The notes beneath the pieces are model-generated. The model did not search any database. It was not told the DNA's origin and was given only the letters and a program-made list of their open reading frames with translations. DNA of 14,399 nucleotides from Bacteroidota bacterium (lineage in GTDB: Bacteria; Bacteroidota; Bacteroidia; Chitinophagales; Chitinophagaceae): the NCBI GenBank assembly GCA_023433345.1, contig JAEZDA010000045.1, positions 1 through 14,399 of the forward strand, read 5' to 3'. Shown here piece after piece: positions 7,706 through 14,366 of this stretch. The stretch's first letter is position 1, and every line of letters begins with the position of its first letter. The position numbers and the translations under genes are program-made.

Positions 7706-8149
7706 TTGTTCAATCCATTTTTAAACAGAAGCATTTTGATACTTCATAAATTATTCATCCCTGTATTGGCGTTGCTTGTGCTCACAAGCGCTGCAACAAT
7801 TAAGATTTCCCAAGGTGATCGCCCGGAAACTCTGGTCGGAACATGGCTATGGAAAACGGTCATTGATCCGGCATCCGGCGAAGATGTGGGTATTGAACTG
7901 TTAACGATGGGGCTCGCTAGCGAAATAAAAACTGAGTTCAGAAAAGACGGATCCTATGTGGAAAGCAAATTGAAATCAGGCAGCAATGATCTTTCAGAAA
8001 CCAGGGGCGAGTGGAAGCTGGAAACAGACAAGCTTAGCCTTAAGTCAAAGGATAAATGGCGGCCGGCTACCATCATTAAATTGACTAACGATTCTCTGCT
8101 TTTGCAAATGAACCCAAATATAATATTGTTGATGCTGAAGCAAAAATGA
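7706..8149 (+). CDS. Small exported lipocalin-like protein
   Basis: The protein has about 147 residues with an N-terminal hydrophobic signal segment (FIPVLALLVLTSA, 18-30). What follows has the pattern of small Bacteroidota lipocalin-like domains: LVGTWLWKT (43-51), FRKDGSYVES, GEWKLETDKLSL and IIKLTNDSLLLQM, which would form an up-and-down beta barrel for a hydrophobic ligand. No ATG is in frame before the signal segment. The start must be TTG at 7706, or a second TTG at 7736 that would give a tidier signal peptide (MILHKLF). It is 10 bp behind the mutase, so it is likely co-transcribed. The ligand is unknown, and the family call rests on pattern only. Confidence 0.68.
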   Translation: MFNPFLNRSILILHKLFIPVLALLVLTSAATIKISQGDRPETLVGTWLWKTVIDPASGEDVGIELLTMGLASEIKTEFRKDGSYVESKLKSGSNDLSETRGEWKLETDKLSLKSKDKWRPATIIKLTNDSLLLQMNPNIILLMLKQK

Positions 8150-8233
8150 AAGGCGAAAATGGAAGCCCAACATAAATAGGTACCCGACTCAAAACTCAAG
8201 ATTACTGCCTCTCCTCAGCTTCACAAATAATTT

Positions 8234-8241
8234 GTACTTTG
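8234..8241 (+). promoter_or_regulatory. Weak candidate -7 box upstream of pcm
   Basis: GTACTTTG followed by CA resembles the TAnnTTTG box with one spacer base missing, and a second TAATTTG lies directly upstream (8228-8234). It would start transcription at about 8247. That leaves almost no leader for the ATG at 8252 but about 30 bases for the internal ATG at 8279. Confidence 0.3.
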
Positions 8242-8251
8242 CATTATTACC

Positions 8252-8950
8252 ATGGAACTGCACACGAACGACCGAACTATGCCTGGCAAAGCAAGACAGT
8301 ACGAAGACACTTATCGCCATAAAGGACTTAGAAAGAAATTAGTTGATCAGGTAAAAGAGAAAGGAATCACTGACGAAAGAGTGCTGGATGCCATGCTCAA
8401 TGTTCCCCGGCATTTTTTTCTTGATACAGCACTGGATAATATCGCCTATGAAGACAGGGCCTTTCCCATTGCTGAAGGTCAAACAATCTCCCAACCATAT
8501 ACGGTAGCTTATCAAACGCAATTACTCCAGGTAAAACAACTTGACAAGGTTCTTGAAATAGGAACCGGCTCTATGTACCAGGCTACAATTTTGGCTGAAA
8601 TGGGCGCATTGGTTTTTACCATAGAAAGACAGAAAAATCTTTACCTGAAGTCTTCAAACTATGTATTCAGGAACAAGTATCGGAATTTAAAATTCTTTTA
8701 CGGTGATGGCTTTGAAGGGCTTCCAACCTACGCTCCATTCGACAAAGTTCTTATCACGGCGGCCGCGCCCTATATTCCGCCGCGCCTGGTTGATCAGTTG
8801 AAAGTGGGTGGTAAAATGGTTCTTCCTCTCAATGAGGGCGAACAACAGCGTATGTTAAGACTCACAAAGCTTGAAGATGGATCTCTCTCGGAAGAGGCAT
8901 TTGAAAATTTTTCCTTTGTGCCAATGCTGAAGGGAAAAAACGGAGGCTGA
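8252..8950 (+). CDS. pcm: Protein-L-isoaspartate O-methyltransferase
   Basis: The enzyme uses S-adenosylmethionine to methylate isoaspartyl residues in damaged proteins and so starts their repair. The 232 residues include the family block VPRHFFLD (51-58) and GQTISQPYTVAYQT (76-89) with the active-site Ser80. SAM motif I is LEIGTGSMYQA (101-111), followed by FTIERQ and the later DKVLITAAAPYIP and GGKMVLPL. In motif I the last glycine of GxGxG is replaced by Met108, which is unusual. The N-terminus is uncertain: ATG 8252 gives nine extra residues, while ATG 8279 (MPGKARQYEDTYR) matches the usual length better. The TGA stop lies in the first unit of a TGATTTGG repeat. Confidence 0.93.
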   Translation: MELHTNDRTMPGKARQYEDTYRHKGLRKKLVDQVKEKGITDERVLDAMLNVPRHFFLDTALDNIAYEDRAFPIAEGQTISQPYTVAYQTQLLQVKQLDKVLEIGTGSMYQATILAEMGALVFTIERQKNLYLKSSNYVFRNKYRNLKFFYGDGFEGLPTYAPFDKVLITAAAPYIPPRLVDQLKVGGKMVLPLNEGEQQRMLRLTKLEDGSLSEEAFENFSFVPMLKGKNGG

Positions 8951-8965
8951 TTTGGTGATTTGATG
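8948..8965 (+). repeat. 8-bp tandem repeat including the pcm stop codon
   Basis: TGATTTGG and TGATTTGA, then TG, run directly from the stop codon of pcm: the TGA is the first three bases of the first unit. The same unit occurs at 794-801. Confidence 0.5.
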
Positions 8966-8990
8966 TTTACCATTGAGGTAAGGCCCGCTT

Positions 8991-9033
8991 CTTAATTCGT
9001 AACTCGTAACTCGTAAATCGTAATTCGTAAATC
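8991..9033 (+). repeat. 7-bp tandem array (NTCGTAA) ending at a TTG start
   Basis: After CTTAA come five uninterrupted units: TTCGTAA, CTCGTAA, CTCGTAA, ATCGTAA and TTCGTAA (8996-9030). Only the first base of the unit varies. The array ends 6 bp before the TTG start of the 98-residue membrane protein and supplies its in-frame upstream TAA stop. Confidence 0.85.
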
Positions 9034-9036
9034 CAA

Positions 9037-9333
9037 TTGCGCCTTTTTTCCAAAATAGCATTTTTCTTCAACCTGGCCTTCCTGGTTACGGCCTGGATGC
9101 GATTTGTTGAACGCCGCGATTCAACTGGTGCATCGCCGCTCTCAGCGTGGCAACCGGTCGAAAATACCTTAATAGTGATGGGATATACAGCGATCTTCGT
9201 CAACCTTTTATTTAATGTATTTTTTGCAGTGCGAAAATTTTCCGGGAGGCCAATACCTGTTTCACCGTGGTTACTGACATTTAACATCGCCATCTTAATT
9301 CTGCAGATTTTATACTTTTTCGTTTTACCTTAA
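9037..9333 (+). CDS. Small three-helix membrane protein upstream of yhhQ
   Basis: A 98-residue protein with three predicted membrane helices, at about residues 5-22, 44-66 and 77-97. Charged loops (RFVERRD, RKFSGR) lie between them. It has no motif that I recognise. The frame has a TAA nine bases upstream, inside the 7-bp array, and no ATG before the first helix, so TTG at 9037 is the start. It stops 3 bp before the yhhQ ATG, which implies translational coupling. That makes it a candidate accessory subunit or folding partner of the transporter, although the link is only by position. Membrane-protein codon patterns and the tight coupling support it as a real gene. Confidence 0.72.
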   Translation: MRLFSKIAFFFNLAFLVTAWMRFVERRDSTGASPLSAWQPVENTLIVMGYTAIFVNLLFNVFFAVRKFSGRPIPVSPWLLTFNIAILILQILYFFVLP

Positions 9334-9336
9334 AGC

Positions 9337-10113
9337 ATGGTTTCAGATGTTCTGAATAATAAGCCCGCAAAGGTCTTTGTGATCTTTACTGCCTTCTTTG
9401 TTGCCAATGCTCTCATCGCGGAATGCATCGGTACAAAAATTTTCTCCCTGGAAAGGCTATTCGGCGCCGAGCCATTTAATTTTTCTCTACTTGGTGAATC
9501 AGGGCTTGCCTTCAGCCTTACCTGCGGTGTTCTGCTGTGGCCTCTTGAGTTTGTGATGACGGATATTGTAAACGAATACTTTGGCCCCAAGGCCGTGAGA
9601 AGAATATCTTTTATTGCCGTAGGCCTGATCTCTTATGCCTTTCTAATGTTCTACCTGGCCATGAGCGTTCCGCCGGCTGACTTCTGGTATGGTACAGGGG
9701 TGAACAAAGGCGTTCCTGATATGTCGCTTGCTTTCAATGCGATCTTCGGCCAGGGCATGTGGATCATTGCTGGCAGCCTGATCGCCTTTCTGGTAAGCCA
9801 GTTCGTGGATGTTTTTGTATTTCATAAGATCAAAAAACGCACCGGTGAAAAAAAGGTTTGGTTGAGAGCTACAGGATCGACCTTTGTTTCGCAACTGGTA
9901 GACAGCTTCATTGTTCTTTACATTGCCTTCCATATCGGAAACGATTGGAGCGTACAAAGGGTGCTGGCTATAGGGATAGTTAATTATGCCTATAAATTTA
10001 CGATGGCTATTGTACTAACACCGCTGGTCTACTTTATTCATCACCGTGTAGATTCATATCTCGGCGAGGAAACGGCAACCAAAATGAAGAAGGCCGCCAT
10101 GGGCGCGGAATGA
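9337..10113 (+). CDS. yhhQ: Queuosine precursor transporter (YhhQ/DUF165 family)
   Basis: This 258-residue inner-membrane protein belongs to the family that imports queuosine precursors (preQ0/preQ1 or queuine) used to modify the wobble base of tRNAs with GUN anticodons. Family blocks are clear: WPLEFVMTDIVNEYFG (68-83), SLIAFLVSQFVDVFVF (147-162) and WLRATGSTFVSQLVDSF (175-191), with about six or seven membrane helices. Acidic residues within helices (Glu71, Asp76, Asp158, Asp189) are the likely substrate-binding positions. It is translated right behind the 98-residue membrane protein. No queuosine synthesis gene is visible nearby, and no preQ1 riboswitch was recognised in the 86 bp before that operon. 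Confidence 0.93.
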   Translation: MVSDVLNNKPAKVFVIFTAFFVANALIAECIGTKIFSLERLFGAEPFNFSLLGESGLAFSLTCGVLLWPLEFVMTDIVNEYFGPKAVRRISFIAVGLISYAFLMFYLAMSVPPADFWYGTGVNKGVPDMSLAFNAIFGQGMWIIAGSLIAFLVSQFVDVFVFHKIKKRTGEKKVWLRATGSTFVSQLVDSFIVLYIAFHIGNDWSVQRVLAIGIVNYAYKFTMAIVLTPLVYFIHHRVDSYLGEETATKMKKAAMGAE

Positions 10114-10241
10114 TTATAAATTGCAGATTTTAAATTTAAATTGACGAAGTTACCGGTCTAACCTATTTGCATTAACCGAAATTCCGACAGAAATTTGCAA
10201 AGGGCCATTTCATATCTTGTGTTGCACGAAACCAAACATTT

Positions 10242-10263
10242 TTAATTCTTAATTCTTAATTTC
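10242..10263 (+). repeat. 7-bp tandem repeat (TTAATTC) abutting a TTG start
   Basis: TTAATTC at 10242-10248, TTAATTC at 10249-10255 and TTAATTTC at 10256-10263 are followed by TAA and directly by the TTG start codon of the outer-membrane protein at 10267. The remaining 10114-10241 is AT-rich non-coding sequence with only a short GTTA/TAAC inverted repeat (10149-10162). Confidence 0.65.
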
Positions 10264-10266
10264 TAA

Positions 10267-12072
10267 TTGAAGAAGTTCCTCTTTGTTCTGATCCTGTTTC
10301 ACCTATGCCTCACCGTTAGCGCCCAGCAGCCTGAACAGGATACTTTTTTCCTGGCCCGCAAGAAAGGCTGGTTGGGAAAGCTTGGCAGAAGTATTTCCGT
10401 TGATAATCCTGAAGGCGCACCGGTGAAAACCGTTAATCCCTTCCTGCGCTATGCTGGTAAAAAGATCAACTCTATCGAAGTGGTGCGGCTTGACTTTAAC
10501 CGGAGTCTGCACGACTCATTGGTGAAAAAAACCAATTTTCCTATCCGGGTGGCGAATGCACTCCACCTGAACACTCGCGAGCGAGTTGTAAGGAACAACC
10601 TGTTCTTTAAAGAAGGAGGAACATTATATCCTTATATGATCTCCGACAATGAAAGGTTTTTGCGCGAGCAGGAATTTATTCAGGATGCACTTATTGTAGT
10701 TCTGCCCGGGTCGGAATCTAACCAGGAGGTGGATGTTATAGTGCTGGTTCGCGATGTGTTTTCTATCGGTGGAAAAGTAAATCTCAGCAGCACCGATCGT
10801 ATGGAAGTGGAATTACGGGAAGAAAATTTTGCAGGTACGGGAACCCGCTTTGCATTGAAGGGCTTGTACGATAATGAACGTAATCCCACCTCGGGTTTTG
10901 GCGCTGAACTTGTACGCAGAAATATCCGTGGAAGCTTTGTGAACTGGACCCTCGGTGCGCTTAACTTTAAGCCGGCTTTCAACAGTGGCCGCGATGAAGA
11001 GCTGAATATCTATTCTTACATTGAGCGCCCTATGTTCAGCAGGTATACTGCGTGGACGGGTGCTATTGAGCTCGAACTTAATAATTCAACTAACCGCTAT
11101 ATTTCCGATTCTCTTTTCAAAAGCGATTTTCGCTATCAATATATGCGATCTGATTTTTGGGTCGGCTATAACATCGGCCATAAAAGGCAACGATTAACAG
11201 ATCACACAAACCGGCTCCGGCATTTCGTTTCCGCCAGAATGATGTACAATCATTTTTTCAAAAAGCCGGATAAATATAACGGCATCTACAATTTTAATTA
11301 TGCCGATATTAATGGCGGTCTTCTCGGTTATTCATTGTATCGCCAGAACTTTTACAAAACCAATTTCATTTATGGCTTCGGGCGTTTTGAAGATATTCCT
11401 GAAGGGGTCGATATTTCCGCAACCGGCGGCTGGATAAATAAAAGCGGCCAAATGCGCGCTTATTTTGGCCTCGGAGCAGAAGCCAGTAAATTCTTCAGGC
11501 GCGGCAATTATTATTCAGTGCTTTTCCGCGCCGGTACGTTTCGCGATGAAGGAGATTTTGAAGACACTGATGTTTTGCTTGAAGTAAATCATTTTTCAGC
11601 GCTTCATACCATTAGCTCAAAATGGAGAAACAGGAATTTCTTTAAAGTGAATCTGGCAAAACAATTTTCGCCGGAATTGAATACACCATTGTTTCTTGTT
11701 TCCGATTTCGGACTGCCTTACTTTTCCGGCGATGAGCAGGGGAGCTTCCGCTCTGCAATAAGAACTGAATCGGTATTTTATAATCTTCGAAAATACCTTG
11801 GCTTCCGGTTTGCTCCGTTTGCCTTTGCCGACCTCGCTCTTATAACACCGAGGGAAAGGAACCTGCAGGCATCCCGCGGATATACCGCATTTGGCGGTGG
11901 CTTTCGCACGAGAAACGAAAACCTGATTTTCGGAACGCTTGAAGTTCGCGGCGCTTACTATCCACGAACATTGCCGGGGATGAAGAATTATGAGATCACT
12001 TTTTCCTCGAATATTAAATTCAAATACAACAGCACTTTCATCCGGCGCCCGGATTTTATTCTCAATAACTGA
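10267..12072 (+). CDS. BamA/TamA-like outer membrane protein (POTRA plus beta barrel)
   Basis: The 601-residue protein has a signal peptide (KKFLFVLILFHLCLTVSA, cleavage before QQ at about 20). One POTRA-like domain follows at about residues 66-165: INSIEVVRLDF, then ALHLNTRERVVRNNLFFKEGG, DNERFLREQEFIQDALIVV and VDVIVLVRDVFS. From about 170 on, alternating aromatic and polar residues suggest a beta barrel, opening with an Omp85-like ELREENFAGTGTRF. Its job would be insertion or export of envelope components, but with a single POTRA it is not canonical BamA. The start is TTG at 10267: the preceding codon is TAA and the signal peptide begins at once. It is followed after 2 bp by the DUF4268 gene. 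Confidence 0.82.
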   Translation: MKKFLFVLILFHLCLTVSAQQPEQDTFFLARKKGWLGKLGRSISVDNPEGAPVKTVNPFLRYAGKKINSIEVVRLDFNRSLHDSLVKKTNFPIRVANALHLNTRERVVRNNLFFKEGGTLYPYMISDNERFLREQEFIQDALIVVLPGSESNQEVDVIVLVRDVFSIGGKVNLSSTDRMEVELREENFAGTGTRFALKGLYDNERNPTSGFGAELVRRNIRGSFVNWTLGALNFKPAFNSGRDEELNIYSYIERPMFSRYTAWTGAIELELNNSTNRYISDSLFKSDFRYQYMRSDFWVGYNIGHKRQRLTDHTNRLRHFVSARMMYNHFFKKPDKYNGIYNFNYADINGGLLGYSLYRQNFYKTNFIYGFGRFEDIPEGVDISATGGWINKSGQMRAYFGLGAEASKFFRRGNYYSVLFRAGTFRDEGDFEDTDVLLEVNHFSALHTISSKWRNRNFFKVNLAKQFSPELNTPLFLVSDFGLPYFSGDEQGSFRSAIRTESVFYNLRKYLGFRFAPFAFADLALITPRERNLQASRGYTAFGGGFRTRNENLIFGTLEVRGAYYPRTLPGMKNYEITFSSNIKFKYNSTFIRRPDFILNN

Positions 12073-12074
12073 TC

Positions 12075-12527
12075 ATGTATACAAAGGCCGAACTTTCACG
12101 TATCAGGTCTGATTTCTGGACGCGCTTTGGCCAGTACATGTCGCCAGTGCCCTCAGCGGGAGGCGATCGTGTGAACTGGGTGAACTACAAAACCGGTGTC
12201 AGGCCAATCCGCTTTACAATGGATTTTACAAAACAATCCGCTGAAGTGTGGGTGGAGATCACTATAACGGAAACGGATAAACGAAAACTTCTCTTCCATA
12301 CATTTTCATCATTATGGCAGCAAAGCTATCCATCCGCTGACTGGATTTCTTTCGAGGAAACCGTAAAAGACAACCGCCTGATGAGCGCCTTTAAATCTTC
12401 CCTGGATACAGCGGATATCTTTCAGCAGGAAACCTGGCCAGATGCCATTGCCTTCTTAAAGAAACGTATCACCTTGCTTGATAAGTTTTGGAGCGAACAC
12501 CGCGAAACGTTTGAAATGCTGGTATGA
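12075..12527 (+). CDS. DUF4268 domain protein
   Basis: This 150-residue protein has the DUF4268 pattern: RSDFWTRFGQYM (11-22), a central VNYKTGVRPIRFTMDF block with AEVWVEIT (about 55-62), ending in FLKKRITLLDKFWSEHRETFEML. No signal peptide or membrane helix is present, so it is cytoplasmic. The domain also occurs in proteins related to restriction-like endonucleases, but no catalytic PD-(D/E)xK set is evident to me in this short form and the function is unknown. Its ATG lies 2 bp after the stop of the outer-membrane protein gene, so the two are translated from one message although a functional link is not obvious. Confidence 0.85.
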   Translation: MYTKAELSRIRSDFWTRFGQYMSPVPSAGGDRVNWVNYKTGVRPIRFTMDFTKQSAEVWVEITITETDKRKLLFHTFSSLWQQSYPSADWISFEETVKDNRLMSAFKSSLDTADIFQQETWPDAIAFLKKRITLLDKFWSEHRETFEMLV

Positions 12528-12542
12528 AATTCAAAATATTTT

Positions 12543-12623
12543 GGGCGTTCCCCCAACGCACGCTGTGCGTGGCCGGGGTCGGGCCATCTGCACCGCACGG
12601 CGGTTGCTGCCTGTCCCTAACGC
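12543..12623 (+). other. GC-rich structured intergenic element (GGGCGTT...CCCTAACGC)
   Basis: This block is much richer in G and C than its flanks. It begins GGGCGTT and ends CCCTAACGC, so GCGTT (12545-12549) and AACGC (12619-12623) are inverted ends. Inside is a nested hairpin: CCCC (12551-12554) can pair with GGGG (12575-12578), and ACGCAC (12556-12561) with GTGCGT (12565-12570) around a GCT loop. It continues GTCGGGCCATC. From memory, blocks of the form GGGCGTT...GGTCGGGC...ATCCCTAACGC recur between genes in many Bacteroidota. I know of no assigned function. The whole gap 12528-12744 holds no gene otherwise. Confidence 0.55.
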
Positions 12624-12727
12624 GGGCTACTCCTATGGTTTTTTGGCAATTCGATCTTTGGTGGTTCGGGTTTGTTAGTTCTCGAAACAGGTGATTCACC
12701 TTAACACCATTTTTACTACATCTGTTG

Positions 12728-12735
12728 TAACTTTG
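12728..12735 (+). promoter_or_regulatory. -7 box of the ssrA promoter
   Basis: TAACTTTG matches TAnnTTTG fully and is placed 9 bp before the first base of mature tmRNA, so transcription would start at about 12740 and leave a very short 5' leader for RNase P. No clear -33 TTG motif was found at the expected spacing. Confidence 0.6.
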
Positions 12736-12744
12736 CCCGTCATC

Positions 12745-13110
12745 GGGGCTGACCGGTTTTGACAGCATAGATCTTTGTAAGTAAGCATGTAGTGCGTTGC
12801 GCAACCGGCACTTTAATCTTAATGCGAAACCTTTAAATGGCAATACTTCGTATGCCATGGCTGCCTAATCATTGATTAAGTAGTCATTCGGGCCGACTGG
12901 AGAGGCTTGCCTGGTGCCTTTCCCTCCGCCGACTCAAACCAAACCGGGATGCTGCATTGGAATGATGTGACCAATGCCTAAGACCATTCATCTAAGAACA
13001 GGGTTGGTTTGTTCCGTTCCTGCCTTGTTCCGACAATCAATTCGGAAATAAACATGTAGAAAGCTTATGACGGATATGTTTGGACCAGGGTTCGATTCCC
13101 TGCAGCTCCA
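12745..13110 (+). ncRNA. ssrA: Transfer-messenger RNA (tmRNA)
   Basis: tmRNA with SmpB rescues stalled ribosomes and adds a degradation tag to the unfinished protein. The ends pair as an alanine-type acceptor stem: GGGGCTG (12745-12751) with CAGCTCC (13103-13109), including the G3-U pair that alanyl-tRNA synthetase requires, followed by discriminator A13110. The CCA end is not encoded. The T arm is CAGGG, loop TTCGATT, CCCTG (13086-13102). After GGGGCTGA the tRNA-like D-side GACCGGTTTTGACAGC is typical. The tag frame lies at 12839-12868, with the pseudoknot-rich region after it. At 366 nt the length is normal for one-piece tmRNA. Confidence 0.96.
12839..12868 (+). other. tmRNA tag-peptide reading frame, (A)GNTSYAMAA
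   Basis: The resume codon GGC is followed by codons for N T S Y A M A A and a TAA stop. With the alanine carried by the tRNA-like end, the tag is AGNTSYAMAA, matching the GxxxYA(M/L)AA pattern of Bacteroidota tags. The terminal AMAA is the part that proteases recognise. Confidence 0.92.
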
Positions 13111-13119
13111 CAGTTTCAG

Positions 13120-13144
13120 GCGGGATAGTTTTCCCGCTTTTTTT
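13120..13144 (+). terminator. Rho-independent terminator of ssrA
   Basis: GCGGGA (13120-13125) pairs with TCCCGC (13132-13137) around a six-base loop and is followed by seven T (13138-13144). It lies 10 bp after the mature 3' end of tmRNA. Confidence 0.85.
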
Positions 13145-13211
13145 ATATCCGCAAATGCGATCTTCCCAACGGCAGGTTTTATCTTCACTCCTCAACAATA
13201 AACCAATACAT

Positions 13212-14366
13212 ATGCGGTTCCTTTGCTCACTATTATTTCTTTTATTCGGTTACACCGCATTCTGCCAGCAAGATTCCACCCCGCGGGCGCGCCAACTTGA
13301 AATTAACTTTGATGGAATTCCCGGCAGGTTCAATGCGATCACAGACGTACCCGGGCTGCTCGTTGGCTACACCACACTCATTGAAGGGTCAGGGAACTTA
13401 GTGGTTGGCAGAGGGCCGGTTCGTACAGGCGTTACCGTTATACTCCCGAAAGGAGGAAGCCCTCTTGCTTATCCCGCGGCATGGTTCTCGCTTAACGGCG
13501 ACGGCGAATTGACAGGCCTGCCATACATTGAAGATCACGGTATAGGATACGGGCCAATAGGTATTACAAATACAAACAGCGTGGGAGTTGTTCGCGATGC
13601 GATCGGGGCCTGGAGTTTTAAAAACTTCTCACGCGGTGAATTTATCGATTTCTCATTCGGCCTTCCGGTTGTGGGGGAAACATGGGATGGACTTTTAAAT
13701 GACATAAATGGCTTCCATGTTAAAGATCATCATGTGAGGAGCGCTTTGGAAAATGCAAAGTCAGGCTCTATTGAGGAGGGCAATGTGGGCGGAGGAACAG
13801 GTATGATGTTGTATGAATTTAAAGGCGGTACCGGAACGGCCTCGCGCGTGGTGACCATCAATGATAAAAACTATACGCTCGGAGTACTTGTACAGGCAAA
13901 TTTCGGGCGAAGACAGGAACTTTTAGTGCGCGGAGTTCCTGTAGGAAAGGAGATCATTTCACATATGCCGGTTTACAAAGTTCCAGGCAGAAAGGATGGC
14001 TCCATCATAGCAATCGTTGCTACTGACGCGCCCTTATTGCCCAATCAGCTAAAACTTATCGCCAGGCGGGTTACCCATGGTATTGCACGTACAGGAACCT
14101 TCTCGCATAATTCTTCGGGAGAAATGTTTCTTGCGTTGAGTACGGCAGAACCTGTTTCAGATTCAGCTGGACTCGAAGTATGGAAATCGGTTCCTAAAAG
14201 TTCACTAGATCCCCTTTTTGAAGCAACAGTTCAGGCAACTGAAGAAGCTATCATTAATGCACTTGTAGCTGCAAAAGATATGGAAGGCATCAACAAAAAT
14301 AAATGGTTTGCCATACCGCATAATGAACTTCGAAAAGTGATGCGAAAATACGGTCCTGGTAATTAG
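13212..14366 (+). CDS. Exported P1 family peptidase (DmpA-like, S58/N-terminal nucleophile)
   Basis: A 384-residue precursor of the DmpA/BapA family: aminopeptidases that cut after small L- or D-residues or beta-amino acids and mature by self-cleavage into two chains. A signal peptide (1-18 or so, MRFLCSLLFLLFGYTAFC before QQ) sends it to the periplasm. Family blocks are FNAITDVPGLLVGYTT (40-55), GITNTNSVGVVRDA, and GNVGGGTGMM with FKGGTGTASR. KDGSIIAIVATDAPLL follows, in which the Gly263-Ser264 bond is the predicted autoprocessing site and Ser264 the nucleophile. The start is ATG 13212. A frame open from 13080 would begin inside the tmRNA T arm and is rejected. The stop TAG lies within a 7-bp repeat. 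Confidence 0.92.
   Translation: MRFLCSLLFLLFGYTAFCQQDSTPRARQLEINFDGIPGRFNAITDVPGLLVGYTTLIEGSGNLVVGRGPVRTGVTVILPKGGSPLAYPAAWFSLNGDGELTGLPYIEDHGIGYGPIGITNTNSVGVVRDAIGAWSFKNFSRGEFIDFSFGLPVVGETWDGLLNDINGFHVKDHHVRSALENAKSGSIEEGNVGGGTGMMLYEFKGGTGTASRVVTINDKNYTLGVLVQANFGRRQELLVRGVPVGKEIISHMPVYKVPGRKDGSIIAIVATDAPLLPNQLKLIARRVTHGIARTGTFSHNSSGEMFLALSTAEPVSDSAGLEVWKSVPKSSLDPLFEATVQATEEAIINALVAAKDMEGINKNKWFAIPHNELRKVMRKYGPGN

Noticed and set aside
8991..9033. Possible CRISPR-like or iteron array
   Set aside because: The units are 7 bp without spacers, there are no cas or rep genes, and no origin features are visible.
8951..9036. preQ1 riboswitch ahead of the yhhQ operon
   Set aside because: The gap consists mostly of short repeats and lacks the preQ1 hairpin and A-rich tail pattern.
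12469..12858. Minus-strand frame of 129 codons across the GC-rich element and tmRNA start
   Set aside because: It covers three unrelated elements (a gene end, a structured element and tmRNA), so it is open by chance.
13080..13211. N-terminal extension of the P1 peptidase starting at ATG 13080
   Set aside because: It begins inside the tmRNA T arm and runs through the ssrA terminator; a clear signal peptide starts at 13212.
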